Shown: positions 18,185 to 27,721 of the stretch, piece by piece | How the letters are laid out: every line of letters begins with the position of its first letter | How positions within the stretch are numbered: position 1 is the first letter of the stretch | Position numbers and translations under genes: made by a program | From: Clostridium minihomine | Lineage (GTDB): Bacteria > Bacillota > Clostridia > Oscillospirales > Acutalibacteraceae | Assembly: GCF_900240385.1 (NCBI RefSeq) | Contig: NZ_OEQH01000002.1 | Coordinates: 446,488 to 510,487 of the forward strand | DNA length: 64,000 nt | Reading direction: 5' to 3' | Notes under the pieces: model-generated | What the model saw: only the letters and a program-made list of their open reading frames with translations | The model's database searches: none | Told to the model about the DNA's origin: nothing

Positions 18185-19054
18185 TTGAAGGCAACAGAAA
18201 CCGCCGCTGTGCAGCAGCCAAAAGAACGAAACATCGTCATTGTTGGTCTGGGGCTGATTGGCGGCTCTTTGGCAAAGGCGATTGCCGCCAAAACCCGTCA
18301 CCGGGTAACAGGAATTGATAAGAACGCAGACGTAATCCAACAGGCTTTGGACTGCGGTGCAATTTATAAGGAAGCCGATGACAAAGACTTGGAAAATGCA
18401 GATATTTTAATTCTGTGCTGCTATCCCCAAGACTGCATCGATTTTATAAAGCAAAAAGGTTCTTTCCTTCGGGGTGCCGTTGTGACAGACACCTGCGGCA
18501 TAAAAAGCGCCATCTGCCCCCAGCTGACAGAATTGTCCCGGGAATTTGGATTTTCTTTTGTGGGCGGCCACCCCATGGCGGGCACAGAAAGAAACGGATT
18601 TTCCGCCAGCGATCCGAATTTGTTTCAAGGGGCCAGCTATCTTTTGGTTCCCTGCGGAGCGCCCGACAGCGCCGTCCATATGGTGGAGGAATTGGCCTTT
18701 GACATAGGGGCGGCCCGTACCATCACCACAACGCCAGAGCATCATGACGAAATGATCGCCTTTACCTCTCAGGTTCCTCATGCTTTGGCCTGCGCTTATG
18801 TGCTGAGCCCCCTCTGCCCTCAGCATCCCGGCTATTCGGCAGGAAGCTACCGGGATGTGTCCCGGGTAGCCCGCATGAATGAAACTTTGTGGAGCGAACT
18901 GTTCTTAGAAAACCAAACACCCCTGACTCGGGAGCTGGACATCCTTATCGGAAATTTGACCCAAATTCGAAACCTAATCTCAGAAAATAATCCAGAAGAA
19001 CTTCGTGCCTTGCTTCGGCAGGGACGCGAAAGAAAAGAAAGGCTGGGAGAATAA
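18185..19054 (+). CDS. tyrA: Prephenate dehydrogenase
   Basis: This enzyme oxidises prephenate to 4-hydroxyphenylpyruvate for tyrosine. The 289-residue protein has the dinucleotide motif GLGLIGGSLA (residues 21-30), the GGHPMAGTE motif with the catalytic histidine, and the helical C-terminal dimerisation domain. There is no ACT domain. The start is TTG at 18185 behind AAGGAG; no better start exists in frame. It overlaps aroB by one base. Confidence 0.94.
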   Translation: MKATETAAVQQPKERNIVIVGLGLIGGSLAKAIAAKTRHRVTGIDKNADVIQQALDCGAIYKEADDKDLENADILILCCYPQDCIDFIKQKGSFLRGAVVTDTCGIKSAICPQLTELSREFGFSFVGGHPMAGTERNGFSASDPNLFQGASYLLVPCGAPDSAVHMVEELAFDIGAARTITTTPEHHDEMIAFTSQVPHALACAYVLSPLCPQHPGYSAGSYRDVSRVARMNETLWSELFLENQTPLTRELDILIGNLTQIRNLISENNPEELRALLRQGRERKERLGE

Positions 19055-20127
19055 TGGAACTCATGATTCAAACCTCAAAACCCTATCAAATCCTCATCCA
19101 ACGGGGATGTCTGGATCAGGTCGGCCATCACGCATCCCAGCTGTTCCGCGAAAATAGCCGGGCACTCATTGTAACCGACAGCAACGTTGCGCCGCTTTAC
19201 GCCCAGCGCACAGCTGACTCCTTAAAAGAAGCGGGTTTTCTGCCCGAACTCTTTGTGTTTCCTGCCGGGGAAGAAAGCAAGCGGCTTTCTTCCATCGAAC
19301 AGATTTATTCCGCCATGGCCGAACACAGCATGACCCGAACCGACTTTATCGTGGCTTTGGGCGGCGGTGTCACCGGGGATATGGCTGGCTTTGCCGCAGC
19401 CACCTTTTTGCGGGGCATCGGTTTTCTTCAAATCCCCACTTCTTTGCTGGCACAAATTGATTCTTCTGTGGGCGGAAAAACCGGTGTGGATCTTCCCCAG
19501 GGAAAAAATCTGGTAGGCGCCTTTCATCAGCCCCGCATGGTTTTGATTGACCCGAACACCCTTTCCACCCTACCTCCCCGTTTTTTTGCAGACGGCATGG
19601 CCGAAGCCATCAAATACGGCTGCATCAAAAGCCGCTCCCTGTTTCAACTGATCGAAGAAAATTCAATGGATCAGGATTCCGAAAAGCTGGAGGAAATGAT
19701 TTTTCAGTGCATTGACTGGAAGCGCCGGGTGGTGGAAGCCGACGAATTTGACACAGGCGAGCGGATGCTCTTAAATTTCGGGCATACTTTGGGCCACGCG
19801 CTGGAACAATACTATTCCTTCGGAAAATTAACTCATGGGGAAGCAGTGGGCATCGGCATGGTATGGATGAGCCGGGCCGGGGAATCCTTAGGGCTTACCA
19901 AACCGGGAACTGCAGAGAAAATCAGTCGGGTACTGACACAATACGGCCTGCCGGTAAACGATTCCGCTCCGGCGGAACAACTGGCTGCGGCCGCTTCTAT
20001 GGATAAAAAAGGAATGGGTGAAACCCTAAACTTGATTCTTCTAAAAGAGATCGGCAGTTCCTTGGTTCACCCCATTCCCAAAAGCAATTTGCTTTCTATT
20101 ATATATAGAAAGGAGGCGCGGATATGA
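19054..20127 (+). CDS. aroB: 3-dehydroquinate synthase
   Basis: This NAD- and zinc-dependent enzyme cyclises DAHP to dehydroquinate. The 357 residues include the NAD-binding GGGVTGDMAGFAA, the IPTSLLAQIDSSVGGKTGVD signature and the metal-binding glutamate and histidines (EAIKYG, NFGHTLGHALE, HGEAVGIGM). The ATG overlaps the tyrA stop and the end overlaps aroA, so the block is translationally coupled. Confidence 0.96.
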   Translation: MELMIQTSKPYQILIQRGCLDQVGHHASQLFRENSRALIVTDSNVAPLYAQRTADSLKEAGFLPELFVFPAGEESKRLSSIEQIYSAMAEHSMTRTDFIVALGGGVTGDMAGFAAATFLRGIGFLQIPTSLLAQIDSSVGGKTGVDLPQGKNLVGAFHQPRMVLIDPNTLSTLPPRFFADGMAEAIKYGCIKSRSLFQLIEENSMDQDSEKLEEMIFQCIDWKRRVVEADEFDTGERMLLNFGHTLGHALEQYYSFGKLTHGEAVGIGMVWMSRAGESLGLTKPGTAEKISRVLTQYGLPVNDSAPAEQLAAAASMDKKGMGETLNLILLKEIGSSLVHPIPKSNLLSIIYRKEARI

Positions 20128-21383
20128 ACCGGGCCATTTTATCCCCTTCCCGCCTTTGCGGCTCAGTGACAGTTCCCCCTTCTAAAAGCGCCGCACACCG
20201 GGCAATTCTGTGTGCCGCTTTAGCCAGAGGGAAAAGCCGCCTTTCTAATGTATCGGATTCCGAAGACATTCGGGCAACTTTGGGGGCAATTGAAGCCCTT
20301 GGGGTGCAGGTATGCCGGGAAGGGGAAACCCTGTTTTTAGACAGCAGCGGAAAATGGGAGGACGAAGCAGAAATTGACTGCGGAGAATCCGGCTCTACCC
20401 TTCGCTTTTTGATTCCCATTTTGGCAGGGCTGGGTGTGGATGCCCGCCTGACCGGCCGGGGCCGCCTGCCTTATCGCCCCTTGGGTACTTATTTGGAATG
20501 CCTGCCACCTCACGGCGCTATTTTAAAAACAAAGGGCGGACTTCCGCTCACAATAGACGGCGGCCTGAATCCGGGTGTGTATTCTTTGCCGGGCAACATT
20601 AGCTCTCAATTTATTACCGGGCTGCTTTTGGCCTTGCCCCTTCTGCCCGGCGACAGCCGCATTGAGCTGACAACTCCGTTGGAATCAGCGGGATACATCG
20701 ATTTGACACTGGCGGTTCTACAAAGTTTCGGAGTAACGATTCAGCCCACTGATTCCGGCTGGAATATTCCGGGCTGGCAGCGGTATCAGCCCGGGGAATA
20801 CACAGTGGAGGGGGACTGGTCACAGGCTGCATTCTTTTTGGCGGCTGGTGCTTTGGGCGGGGAATTATCCATTCACGGCCTTCGCCGGGATTCCGCTCAG
20901 GGTGACCGGGAAGCAGCTTCTTTGTTTCGGCAATTCGGCGCACAAATCCGATGGCAGGGGGATGTGCTTCTGGTATCCGGTTCTTCGCTTTGCGGTATTG
21001 AAATTGATGCCGCACAGATTCCGGATTTGGTTCCGGTATTGGCAGCAACCGCTGCCTTGGCCAAAGGCCGCACGGTGATTACCGGGGCATCCCGGCTTCG
21101 TCTAAAAGAAAGTGATCGGCTCAACGCCATGACAGAAGGGCTCACCGCTTTGGGCGCAAAGGTCACCCAATCTTCCGATGGACTGATCATTGACGGGGCC
21201 GAACGCCTCTCAGCAGGAGTCGCTCAGGGCTGCCGCGATCACCGGGTCGTCATGGCTCTTTCCATTGCCGCTCTGCGGGGCGGTGAACCCACTGAAATTA
21301 CCGACGCCGACAGCATTTCCAAATCCTATCCCAACTTTTTTGCGGAATACAACCGATTAGGGGGAAAAGCCAATGTCATCTAG
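20124..21383 (+). CDS. aroA: 3-phosphoshikimate 1-carboxyvinyltransferase (EPSP synthase)
   Basis: This enzyme transfers the enolpyruvyl group of phosphoenolpyruvate to shikimate 3-phosphate. The 419-residue two-lobed protein has PPSKSAAHRAILCAALA, the ESGSTLRFLIP loop, SSQFITGLLLALP and RLKESDRLNAM. The sequence ESGSTLRF at the glyphosate loop resembles class II enzymes (consensus GNAGTA in class I is absent); this is an inference. It overlaps aroB by four bases and aroC by eleven. Confidence 0.96.
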   Translation: MNRAILSPSRLCGSVTVPPSKSAAHRAILCAALARGKSRLSNVSDSEDIRATLGAIEALGVQVCREGETLFLDSSGKWEDEAEIDCGESGSTLRFLIPILAGLGVDARLTGRGRLPYRPLGTYLECLPPHGAILKTKGGLPLTIDGGLNPGVYSLPGNISSQFITGLLLALPLLPGDSRIELTTPLESAGYIDLTLAVLQSFGVTIQPTDSGWNIPGWQRYQPGEYTVEGDWSQAAFFLAAGALGGELSIHGLRRDSAQGDREAASLFRQFGAQIRWQGDVLLVSGSSLCGIEIDAAQIPDLVPVLAATAALAKGRTVITGASRLRLKESDRLNAMTEGLTALGAKVTQSSDGLIIDGAERLSAGVAQGCRDHRVVMALSIAALRGGEPTEITDADSISKSYPNFFAEYNRLGGKANVI

Positions 21384-22464
21384 CTTTGGAGATTCCATTC
21401 GCATCAGTATCTTCGGGGAAAGCCATGGGGATGCCATTGGCGTGGTGCTGGATAACCTGCCCGCCGGCGAACCCATTCGGGAAGAAGAAATTGAGCAGCA
21501 GATGGCGCGCCGCGCACCGGGACAGGATTCCTCCGCAACACCACGCAAAGAAAGTGACCGGGTGCGCATTGTCAGCGGCCTGCTGAACGGAAAAACCACC
21601 GGAGCACCCTTGTGCGGTATGATTGAAAACACCAATACCCGATCTTCTGACTATGAAAACCTGCGTATAACCCCCCGCCCGGGGCATGCGGATTACACCG
21701 GATCCATCCGTTACAGCGGGGCCAATGATGTGCGGGGCAGCGGACATTTTTCCGGCCGCCTAACGGCTCCGCTGACATTTGCGGGGGCTGTTTGCCGTCA
21801 GATTCTGTTTGCCCGGGGAATCCATATTGGCGCCCATGTGCTTCGCATTGCCTCGGTTGCTGATTCTCCCTTTGATCCGGTTCAAATTCCAGACGAACTG
21901 TTAGATCGCCTTTCCACACAGTATTTTTCTCTTATTGATAAAAGCAAAGAAGCCCCCATGCGGCAAGAGATTGAATCTGCCCGTCAGTCAGGGGATAGTG
22001 TGGGCGGCATTGTAGAATGTGCCGTTACCGGTTTGCCCTCAGGAATCGGTTCCCCCATGTTTGGGGGAGTAGAAAATGTACTGTCCGGTGTCCTGTTTGG
22101 AATTCCGGCGGTAAAAGGCGTGGAATTTGGCGATGGTTTTGCCTGCACCTTTCTGCGGGGCAGCGAAAACAACGATGCCTTTTCCATAGAAAACGGCCGG
22201 GTAAAAACCGTAACCAATCATTGCGGGGGCATTTTGGGCGGTATCACCACCGGCATGCCGGTTCTGGTTCGGGCCGCTTTCAAACCGACTCCTTCTATTT
22301 CTTTGGAACAAAACACGGTAAATCTTAACGCCATGGAAAAGACAACGCTTTCCATTCACGGGCGGCACGATCCCTGTATTGTGCCCCGAGCTATCCCGGT
22401 AGTAGAGTCCGCTGTAGCTTTGGGTCTCATCAACTTAATGGCGGAAAGGGGAAAATTACAATGA
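21373..22464 (+). CDS. aroC: Chorismate synthase
   Basis: This FMN-dependent enzyme makes chorismate by 1,4-elimination of phosphate. The 363-residue protein has the family signatures GESHGDAIGVVLDNLPAG near the N-terminus, RPGHADYTGSIRYSGANDVRGSGHFSGRLTAP and RHDPCIVPRAIPVVES near the end. It overlaps both neighbours, consistent with tight coupling. Confidence 0.97.
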   Translation: MSSSFGDSIRISIFGESHGDAIGVVLDNLPAGEPIREEEIEQQMARRAPGQDSSATPRKESDRVRIVSGLLNGKTTGAPLCGMIENTNTRSSDYENLRITPRPGHADYTGSIRYSGANDVRGSGHFSGRLTAPLTFAGAVCRQILFARGIHIGAHVLRIASVADSPFDPVQIPDELLDRLSTQYFSLIDKSKEAPMRQEIESARQSGDSVGGIVECAVTGLPSGIGSPMFGGVENVLSGVLFGIPAVKGVEFGDGFACTFLRGSENNDAFSIENGRVKTVTNHCGGILGGITTGMPVLVRAAFKPTPSISLEQNTVNLNAMEKTTLSIHGRHDPCIVPRAIPVVESAVALGLINLMAERGKLQ

Positions 22465-23582
22465 CATTGGAAGAAATCCGCAAAAAAATTGATGCGATCG
22501 ATAACCAGCTTCTTCCCCTTTTAACTGCACGGCTGGACTGTGCCCAACAGGTTGCTGCCATCAAAAAAGAGTCTGGCGGGCCGGTTTTAAATCCACAGCG
22601 GGAACAAGAGATTTTGGATCGCATGGAAACCCGATCCGAAAAGTACGGCAAAGAGATTCGTATGCTCTACACCGCCTTTATGGAATCCAGTCGGGCAATT
22701 CAGCATCAGATTTTGGGAAGCGGCGAAGAAATCCGCGCTTTGATTCGTGGTGCATCCCGGGATTTGCCCGACAGCCGTCGCATTGCCTGTCAAGGAGCCG
22801 AGCAAGCCTATTCTCATCAGGCGGCACTGCGGCTGTTCCCCCAAGGGCAGCCCACTTTTTACCCGGCATTTGGCGATGTCTTTCAGGCACTGGAAGAACA
22901 CACGGCAGATTTCGGGATTCTTCCCGTAGAAAACTCTTCTGCCGGTTCGGTATCAGATGTGTATGATCTCATTTTAAAATACCGTTTCTTTATCGTGGCG
23001 GCTACCACAGTTCACATCTCGCACTGTCTGGCCGCTCCCCCGGGAATCCGCCGGGAGCAAATCCAAGAGATCTACTCTCATCCTCAAGCGCTGGCGCAAT
23101 GCGCCGACTTCATTCAAAGTGCCGGGCTGAAAGCCAACCCCTTCAGCAACACGGCAGCGGCAGCCAAAATGGTAGCACAAACAGGCGGAGCCATCGGTGT
23201 AATTTGCTCCCAGCAAGCAGCCAAAACCTATGGCCTCGATATTTTGTCTTATGACATCCAAAGCACCCACAATAATTGCACCCGATTTATTGCGGTCTGC
23301 CGTAACCCCGTAATCCCACCAAACGCACAAAAAATCAGCTTGTGCTTTTCTTTGCCTCACACCACCGGGTCACTGTCCAGTGTTTTGTCCCGGTTCGCTT
23401 TAAACGGACTGAACCTGACGAAAATAGAATCCCGGCCGTTGGCGGATAAAAATTTTGAATACGATTTTTATCTGGATTTTACCGGCAACGTACATCAGCC
23501 CAAAACATTGGATTTAATTGCATCTTTACACGAAGAACTGCCCCGATTTTCCTTTTTGGGGAACTATCTGGAACTGGAATAA
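22461..23582 (+). CDS. pheA: Bifunctional chorismate mutase/prephenate dehydratase
   Basis: This enzyme converts chorismate to phenylpyruvate. Residues 1-90 form an AroQ-type chorismate mutase (EEIRKKIDAIDNQLLPLLTARL), about 105-280 the prephenate dehydratase (CQGAEQAYSH, VENSSAGSV, the catalytic NNCTRFIAV) and about 290-373 an ACT domain with KIESRP, the phenylalanine-binding signature. Feedback inhibition by phenylalanine is therefore expected. It is the last gene of the cluster and is followed by a strong terminator. Confidence 0.96.
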   Translation: MTLEEIRKKIDAIDNQLLPLLTARLDCAQQVAAIKKESGGPVLNPQREQEILDRMETRSEKYGKEIRMLYTAFMESSRAIQHQILGSGEEIRALIRGASRDLPDSRRIACQGAEQAYSHQAALRLFPQGQPTFYPAFGDVFQALEEHTADFGILPVENSSAGSVSDVYDLILKYRFFIVAATTVHISHCLAAPPGIRREQIQEIYSHPQALAQCADFIQSAGLKANPFSNTAAAAKMVAQTGGAIGVICSQQAAKTYGLDILSYDIQSTHNNCTRFIAVCRNPVIPPNAQKISLCFSLPHTTGSLSSVLSRFALNGLNLTKIESRPLADKNFEYDFYLDFTGNVHQPKTLDLIASLHEELPRFSFLGNYLELE

Positions 23583-23601
23583 AATTCCCTATATATAATG
23601 A

Positions 23602-23662
23602 AAAAGGACAGCCCCTCTGTTTTATGGCAATTTGCGCCAATAAGCAGAGGGGCTGTCCTTTT
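23602..23662. terminator. Bidirectional terminator between pheA and ridA
   Basis: A perfect 18-bp stem, AAAAGGACAGCCCCTCTG with its complement at 23645-23662, encloses a 25-base loop that itself contains TGGC/GCCA. T-rich sequence follows on the plus strand and the A-run ahead serves the minus strand, so it can end both convergent units. Confidence 0.85.
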
Positions 23663-23702
23663 ATTTTAGAATGGAAATCAACCTGAGTGACAAGAGCAGA
23701 TA

Positions 23703-24188
23703 TTATCCCTTCGCAGGAATGTCCGCATCTTTCAGCTTTACAATCATTTCGATTTCACAAGGGGCATTCCCCGGCAGCGAGGTTGTGCCCACTGCGCTTC
23801 GGGCTGGGCATCCGCCCTCTTTGCCGAAAATGGAAACCAGCAAATCAGAAGCGCCGTTGGCCACCTTGGCGTGATCTGCAAAATCTTCGGTAGTGTTGAG
23901 AAACACCGTCATTTTCATAATAGCTGCCACATTATCCAATCCCCCGGCGTAATGATCGATAATAGTCAGGCAATTGAGGGCGCAGATCTTTACCGCATCA
24001 TACCCTTGCTCTATGGTAACTTGCTGCCCCAGCTTCCCGGTCAACACCAGCTTGCCGCCGCTTTTGGGGGTCTGACCCGCGGTAAAAATAGTATCACCGC
24101 ATCGAACAGCAGGGGAATAGTTGGCCGCCGGCAGATTAAATCCCGGTAATTCAATTCCTAATTCTTTTAGTTTTTCTGCGATCTTCAT
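23703..24188 (-). CDS. RidA/YjgF family protein (enamine/imine deaminase)
   Basis: RidA proteins hydrolyse reactive 2-aminoacrylate and related enamines released by PLP-dependent dehydratases. This 161-residue protein has the family pattern SPAVRCGDTIFTAGQTP and the arginine-containing GGCPARSAVGTTSLPGNAPCEIEM. It is longer than classic RidA (about 128 residues), as in the atypical Rid subgroup. The ATG at 24188 follows GGAGGACAAA. It lies 29 bp after the threonine dehydratase gene, which fits its biochemical role. Confidence 0.88.
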   Translation of the reverse strand: MKIAEKLKELGIELPGFNLPAANYSPAVRCGDTIFTAGQTPKSGGKLVLTGKLGQQVTIEQGYDAVKICALNCLTIIDHYAGGLDNVAAIMKMTVFLNTTEDFADHAKVANGASDLLVSIFGKEGGCPARSAVGTTSLPGNAPCEIEMIVKLKDADIPAKG

Positions 24189-24217
24189 TTTGTCCTCCAA
24201 AAATCGTATTTATTTCT

Positions 24218-25159
24218 TTAAAGTGATGCTAAAAATGGCAGTTCTGTATTCCCGCCAGAAAGCAAAAAGCAAACTTTTTGGTCTGGCTTAAAACGGATGT
24301 TGCCCTCCAGAATCGCTCCCATGGTAATGGAAGAGGCTGGCTCTGCAATGATTTTTCCTTCTCTGCTAAGCAGCTGAACGGCTTTTATAATATATTCCTC
24401 ACTGGTAGACACTACCTGATCCACATGCTGTTTGACCAGCGGAAAATTCGTTTTGCCCGGCCGGGTTACCAGCAAAGCATCTGCCAAAGAAGCCGCCTTG
24501 GGTAAGCTGACCGGTTCCCCAGCCTGCAAGCTTTGAGAATAACGAGCCACCACGGCAGGCTCGGCACCCACCACCCGCACAGATGATTTTTCCCCTTTTG
24601 CGCCAATGGCAACACCGGATACCAGCCCTCCTCCGCTAACGGGAGTCATAATCACATCCACTTCCGGCAGCTGGCGTACAATTTCTAATCCACAAGTTCC
24701 CTGCCCTGCAATAATCGCTTCATCGTCATAAGGGGGTACAAAGGTGTATCCGTGCTCTTCCACCAAGCTGTCAGCCAATGCCTGACGGCTGTTTAGTTCA
24801 CACAGCATCACCTGAGAGCCCAAATCACGAATTCCGTTGATTTTAATTTCCGGCGCGGTATCTGTCAAAACCACCGTGGCCTTTACGCCCAAAAGTTTCG
24901 CGGCATAGGCCACACCGATTCCGTGATTCCCAGACGAAACCGTTACAATGCCTTTTTCCAGCTGTTCCGGGGAAAGGGACAAAATTTTGTTGAGAGCTCC
25001 CCGCAGTTTAAACGAGTGGGTTTTCTGCATATTTTCGGGTTTGACATAAACCTGGCATCCCAATGCTTCATCCAAATTTTGAATCCGAATGATTGGGGTT
25101 TCGTAAATGTATTTGCCAATACGCTCTTTTGCTTGAGCAACCTCTTTTGCAGTTACCAT
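24218..25159 (-). CDS. Threonine/serine dehydratase, PLP-dependent
   Basis: This fold type II PLP enzyme has the lysine motif THSFKLRGA (Lys51), VSSGNHGIGVAYAAKLLG and the phosphate-binding PVSGGGLVSG. At 313 residues it has no C-terminal ACT regulatory domain, so it resembles catabolic TdcB or a serine racemase/dehydratase more than biosynthetic IlvA. It would release 2-aminocrotonate or 2-aminoacrylate, and the next gene encodes a RidA that can remove these. Substrate (Thr or Ser) is not decided by the sequence. Confidence 0.87.
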   Translation of the reverse strand: MVTAKEVAQAKERIGKYIYETPIIRIQNLDEALGCQVYVKPENMQKTHSFKLRGALNKILSLSPEQLEKGIVTVSSGNHGIGVAYAAKLLGVKATVVLTDTAPEIKINGIRDLGSQVMLCELNSRQALADSLVEEHGYTFVPPYDDEAIIAGQGTCGLEIVRQLPEVDVIMTPVSGGGLVSGVAIGAKGEKSSVRVVGAEPAVVARYSQSLQAGEPVSLPKAASLADALLVTRPGKTNFPLVKQHVDQVVSTSEEYIIKAVQLLSREGKIIAEPASSITMGAILEGNIRFKPDQKVCFLLSGGNTELPFLASL

Positions 25160-25478
25160 AAAGTCACTTCTCCTTTTTATTAATCACCTGATTGCACTCT
25201 TTCTTTTTATATCTGTAAGAGAAATATATCATCTTAAAGTTACCATATCCCCAACTGTCAGGCAAATAGATATTTATCTATCCTTTCATATAAAACAACT
25301 TATAAAATGTAACTGATACCGTGTTCCCGGAACGAAAAAAGAATATTCCAAACATCCACACCCTTTTTCTCCTTCAGCCGGTTTCGCCCCCATGCACAAA
25401 AACGTTTTTTGCCATCACTCTCAAAGAACAATCTATTGGATATCACAGCGGCAGTACTAACATCATGGTATAAAAAAA
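25160..25478. other. Gene-free region upstream of the threonine dehydratase
   Basis: This AT-rich stretch between the dehydratase start and the terminator of the ABC ATPase gene holds no credible open frame. It must contain the promoter of the dehydratase-ridA pair, but I could not pick -35 and -10 boxes with confidence. Confidence 0.4.
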
Positions 25479-25508
25479 CAGGGCGCTTTCCTTTAAAAAG
25501 TGCCCTGT
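25472..25508 (-). terminator. Intrinsic terminator downstream of the ABC ATPase gene
   Basis: ACAGGGC-CTTT pairs with AAAG-GCCCTGT (12 pairs with one mismatch), followed on the minus strand by TTTTTTT. It lies about 160 bp past the stop of the gene ending at 25667. Confidence 0.75.
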
Positions 25509-25666
25509 TCCAGTGAGTTAAATCATTTCTAAATAAGACCGGAATGTAACTGTAAAATCGCTGATTTCAACAAAATATGCAAAAACGCCATTTACTCCTG
25601 ACGGTCTCATACAAAACTGCCTTTTACTATAAAATAGGCAAAAGAAACCTTTTTCAGAAATATCTT

Positions 25667-26779
25667 TTAGTCCAAAATTGCTTTTTCTGTCTCTTTATCA
25701 AACAGATGGAATTTATCCATATCCAAAGCAATGTTAATTTTATCGCCCGATTTTGCTGTAGAAGTGGGGGCAACACGAGCAGTCAGGGAATTGCCCTCGC
25801 AATTCAGGTACAGATAGATTTCCGCACCCATCAACTCCGTAACCTCAACATCCGCAGAAGTCAGATTGTCTTGAGATTTCGCCAAAAATTCCGGCTCATC
25901 ATGTACATCTTCGGGGCGAATTCCAAAGGTAACCTCTTTGCCCACATAAGCATCCAAAGAAACCTGAGCAGTCTTCTCTTTGGGAATTTTAACCGTGGTT
26001 TTGCCAAAGGTCAGGGTATACTGATCGCCTTCTTTATTCAGCATAGCGTTCAGGAAGTTCATCTGGGGGGAACCCATAAATCCGGCAACAAACTCATTGA
26101 CAGGATGTTCATACAAATTTTGCGGGGTATCCACCTGCTGAATAAAACCGTCTTTCATAACAACGATTCTGTCGGCCATTGTCATCGCTTCGGTCTGATC
26201 GTGTGTTACATAAATAAAGGTAGTGCCAAGGCGTTTGTGCAGCTTGGCGATCTCGGTTCTCATCTGTGCGCGCAGCTTTGCGTCCAAGTTAGAAAGCGGC
26301 TCGTCCAGCAAAAACACTTTCGGGTCCCGAACAATGGCGCGGCCCAAAGCCACACGCTGGCGCTGACCGCCAGACAATGCTTTCGGTTTTCTGTCCAACA
26401 GGTGAGAAATATCTAAAACACGGGCAGCCTCTTCCACACGGCGCTTAATTTCATCCTTAGGAGTTTTACGCAGCTTCAACCCAAACGCCATGTTATCAAA
26501 CACAGTCATATGGGGATACAGTGCATAATTCTGGAACACCATGGCAATATCGCGGTCTTTTGGGGCAACGTCGTTCGCCAGCTTGTCCCCAATATACAGC
26601 TCACCCTTCGATATTTCTTCCAATCCGGCAATCATCCGCAGCGTTGTTGATTTACCGCAGCCAGAAGGACCAACCAGAATAATAAATTCCTTGTCCTCAA
26701 TTTCCAAGCAAAAATCAGTAACCGCAGTAACTCCTCCGGAATAGATTTTGTAAATGTTTCTGAGTGATAAACTTGCCAT
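25667..26779 (-). CDS. Sugar ABC transporter ATP-binding protein (UgpC/MalK/MsmK family)
   Basis: This cytoplasmic ATPase of carbohydrate importers has Walker A GPSGCGKST (residues 37-45), Q-loop VFQNYALYPHMTV, signature LSGGQRQRVALGRAIVRDP, Walker B VFLLDEPLSNLDAKLR and the H-loop YVTHDQTEA. A C-terminal OB/TOBE regulatory domain follows (FGIRPEDVH). The ATG at 26779 follows AGGAGG; the full protein has 370 residues. No permease or binding protein is adjacent, so it is likely a shared ATPase serving several importers, like MsmK. Confidence 0.93.
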   Translation of the reverse strand: MASLSLRNIYKIYSGGVTAVTDFCLEIEDKEFIILVGPSGCGKSTTLRMIAGLEEISKGELYIGDKLANDVAPKDRDIAMVFQNYALYPHMTVFDNMAFGLKLRKTPKDEIKRRVEEAARVLDISHLLDRKPKALSGGQRQRVALGRAIVRDPKVFLLDEPLSNLDAKLRAQMRTEIAKLHKRLGTTFIYVTHDQTEAMTMADRIVVMKDGFIQQVDTPQNLYEHPVNEFVAGFMGSPQMNFLNAMLNKEGDQYTLTFGKTTVKIPKEKTAQVSLDAYVGKEVTFGIRPEDVHDEPEFLAKSQDNLTSADVEVTELMGAEIYLYLNCEGNSLTARVAPTSTAKSGDKINIALDMDKFHLFDKETEKAILD

Positions 26780-26983
26780 AACTAACCTCCTGAGCATCTT
26801 CAGACGAATCTAAAATCATAGCCTTTGGCTATCTAGTTCATTTTGAACAAAGCAATATTTGATACTTATTAATATATCAGAACTGCCTTAATTTTAACAG
26901 ACCTTTTTTACCCAAACTTTGCATGTTTGGTTTAGGTAAATCCCATAAAACAAGAAAAGATGTAATAAAAAGCATCTGTCTTT

Positions 26984-27721
26984 TCAGGTGAAAACCGCCA
27001 GAATTTCTTCGCTGGTCATCAGACGAACCTGCCCGGGAGCCAAAGATGAATCCAACCCCAGGCTGCCGATCTGAACCCGGCTCAGCTCCTGCACGGTTTT
27101 GCCTCTGGATAAAAACATTCTTTTTACCTGGTGATATTTTCCCTCGCGAATACACACTTGCACCTGGCGCTCTGACGGGATAATACCACTGTCACAAAGT
27201 TCTTTGGGCAAAATGCACAATTTTGCAGGAAGAGCTTCGAAATCCTTCATTTTTACCCCTTCCACAAACGCTGTAATATCGTCAGAATCAACAGGAAAGT
27301 CCAATATAGCATGGTATATTTTTTCTATATTTTTTTTGGGAGAAAGCATTTTATGTGCAAAATCCCCATCGTTAGTCAAAATCAAAAGTCCCGTGGTATC
27401 TTTGTCCAATCTTCCCGCAGGAAACAATCCTTTCCTTTGCCATTCTTCTGGCACCAAATCGATTACCGTTTTGGCTCTTGTATCCCGGGAAGCGGACAGC
27501 ACACCCTTTGGTTTATTCATCATCAAATACACATAGCGGGACACCTCCAGCCGATGCCCCTGCACCGAAATAACATCCTTTTCGGCGTCAATCTTCTGAT
27601 CCGCGCGCACCGCCGGGGTTCCATTCACAGTGACCATTCCCTTGCGAATCATGGTTCCCACTTGTTTTCGGCTTCCGATATTCTGTGATGCCAGTATTTT
27701 GTCCAGTCTTTCCAGCGCCAT
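26984..27721 (-). CDS. Pseudouridine synthase, RsuA/RluB/E/F family
   Basis: This rRNA-modifying enzyme has an N-terminal S4 RNA-binding domain (ERLDKILASQNIGSRKQVGTMI) and the catalytic domain with the aspartate in GRLDKDTTGLLILTNDG (about residues 104-120). The C-terminal REGKYHQVKRMF is conserved. At 245 residues it fits RsuA (16S rRNA position 516 in E. coli), but RluB/RluF-type specificity cannot be excluded from the sequence. Confidence 0.9.
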   Translation of the reverse strand: MALERLDKILASQNIGSRKQVGTMIRKGMVTVNGTPAVRADQKIDAEKDVISVQGHRLEVSRYVYLMMNKPKGVLSASRDTRAKTVIDLVPEEWQRKGLFPAGRLDKDTTGLLILTNDGDFAHKMLSPKKNIEKIYHAILDFPVDSDDITAFVEGVKMKDFEALPAKLCILPKELCDSGIIPSERQVQVCIREGKYHQVKRMFLSRGKTVQELSRVQIGSLGLDSSLAPGQVRLMTSEEILAVFT

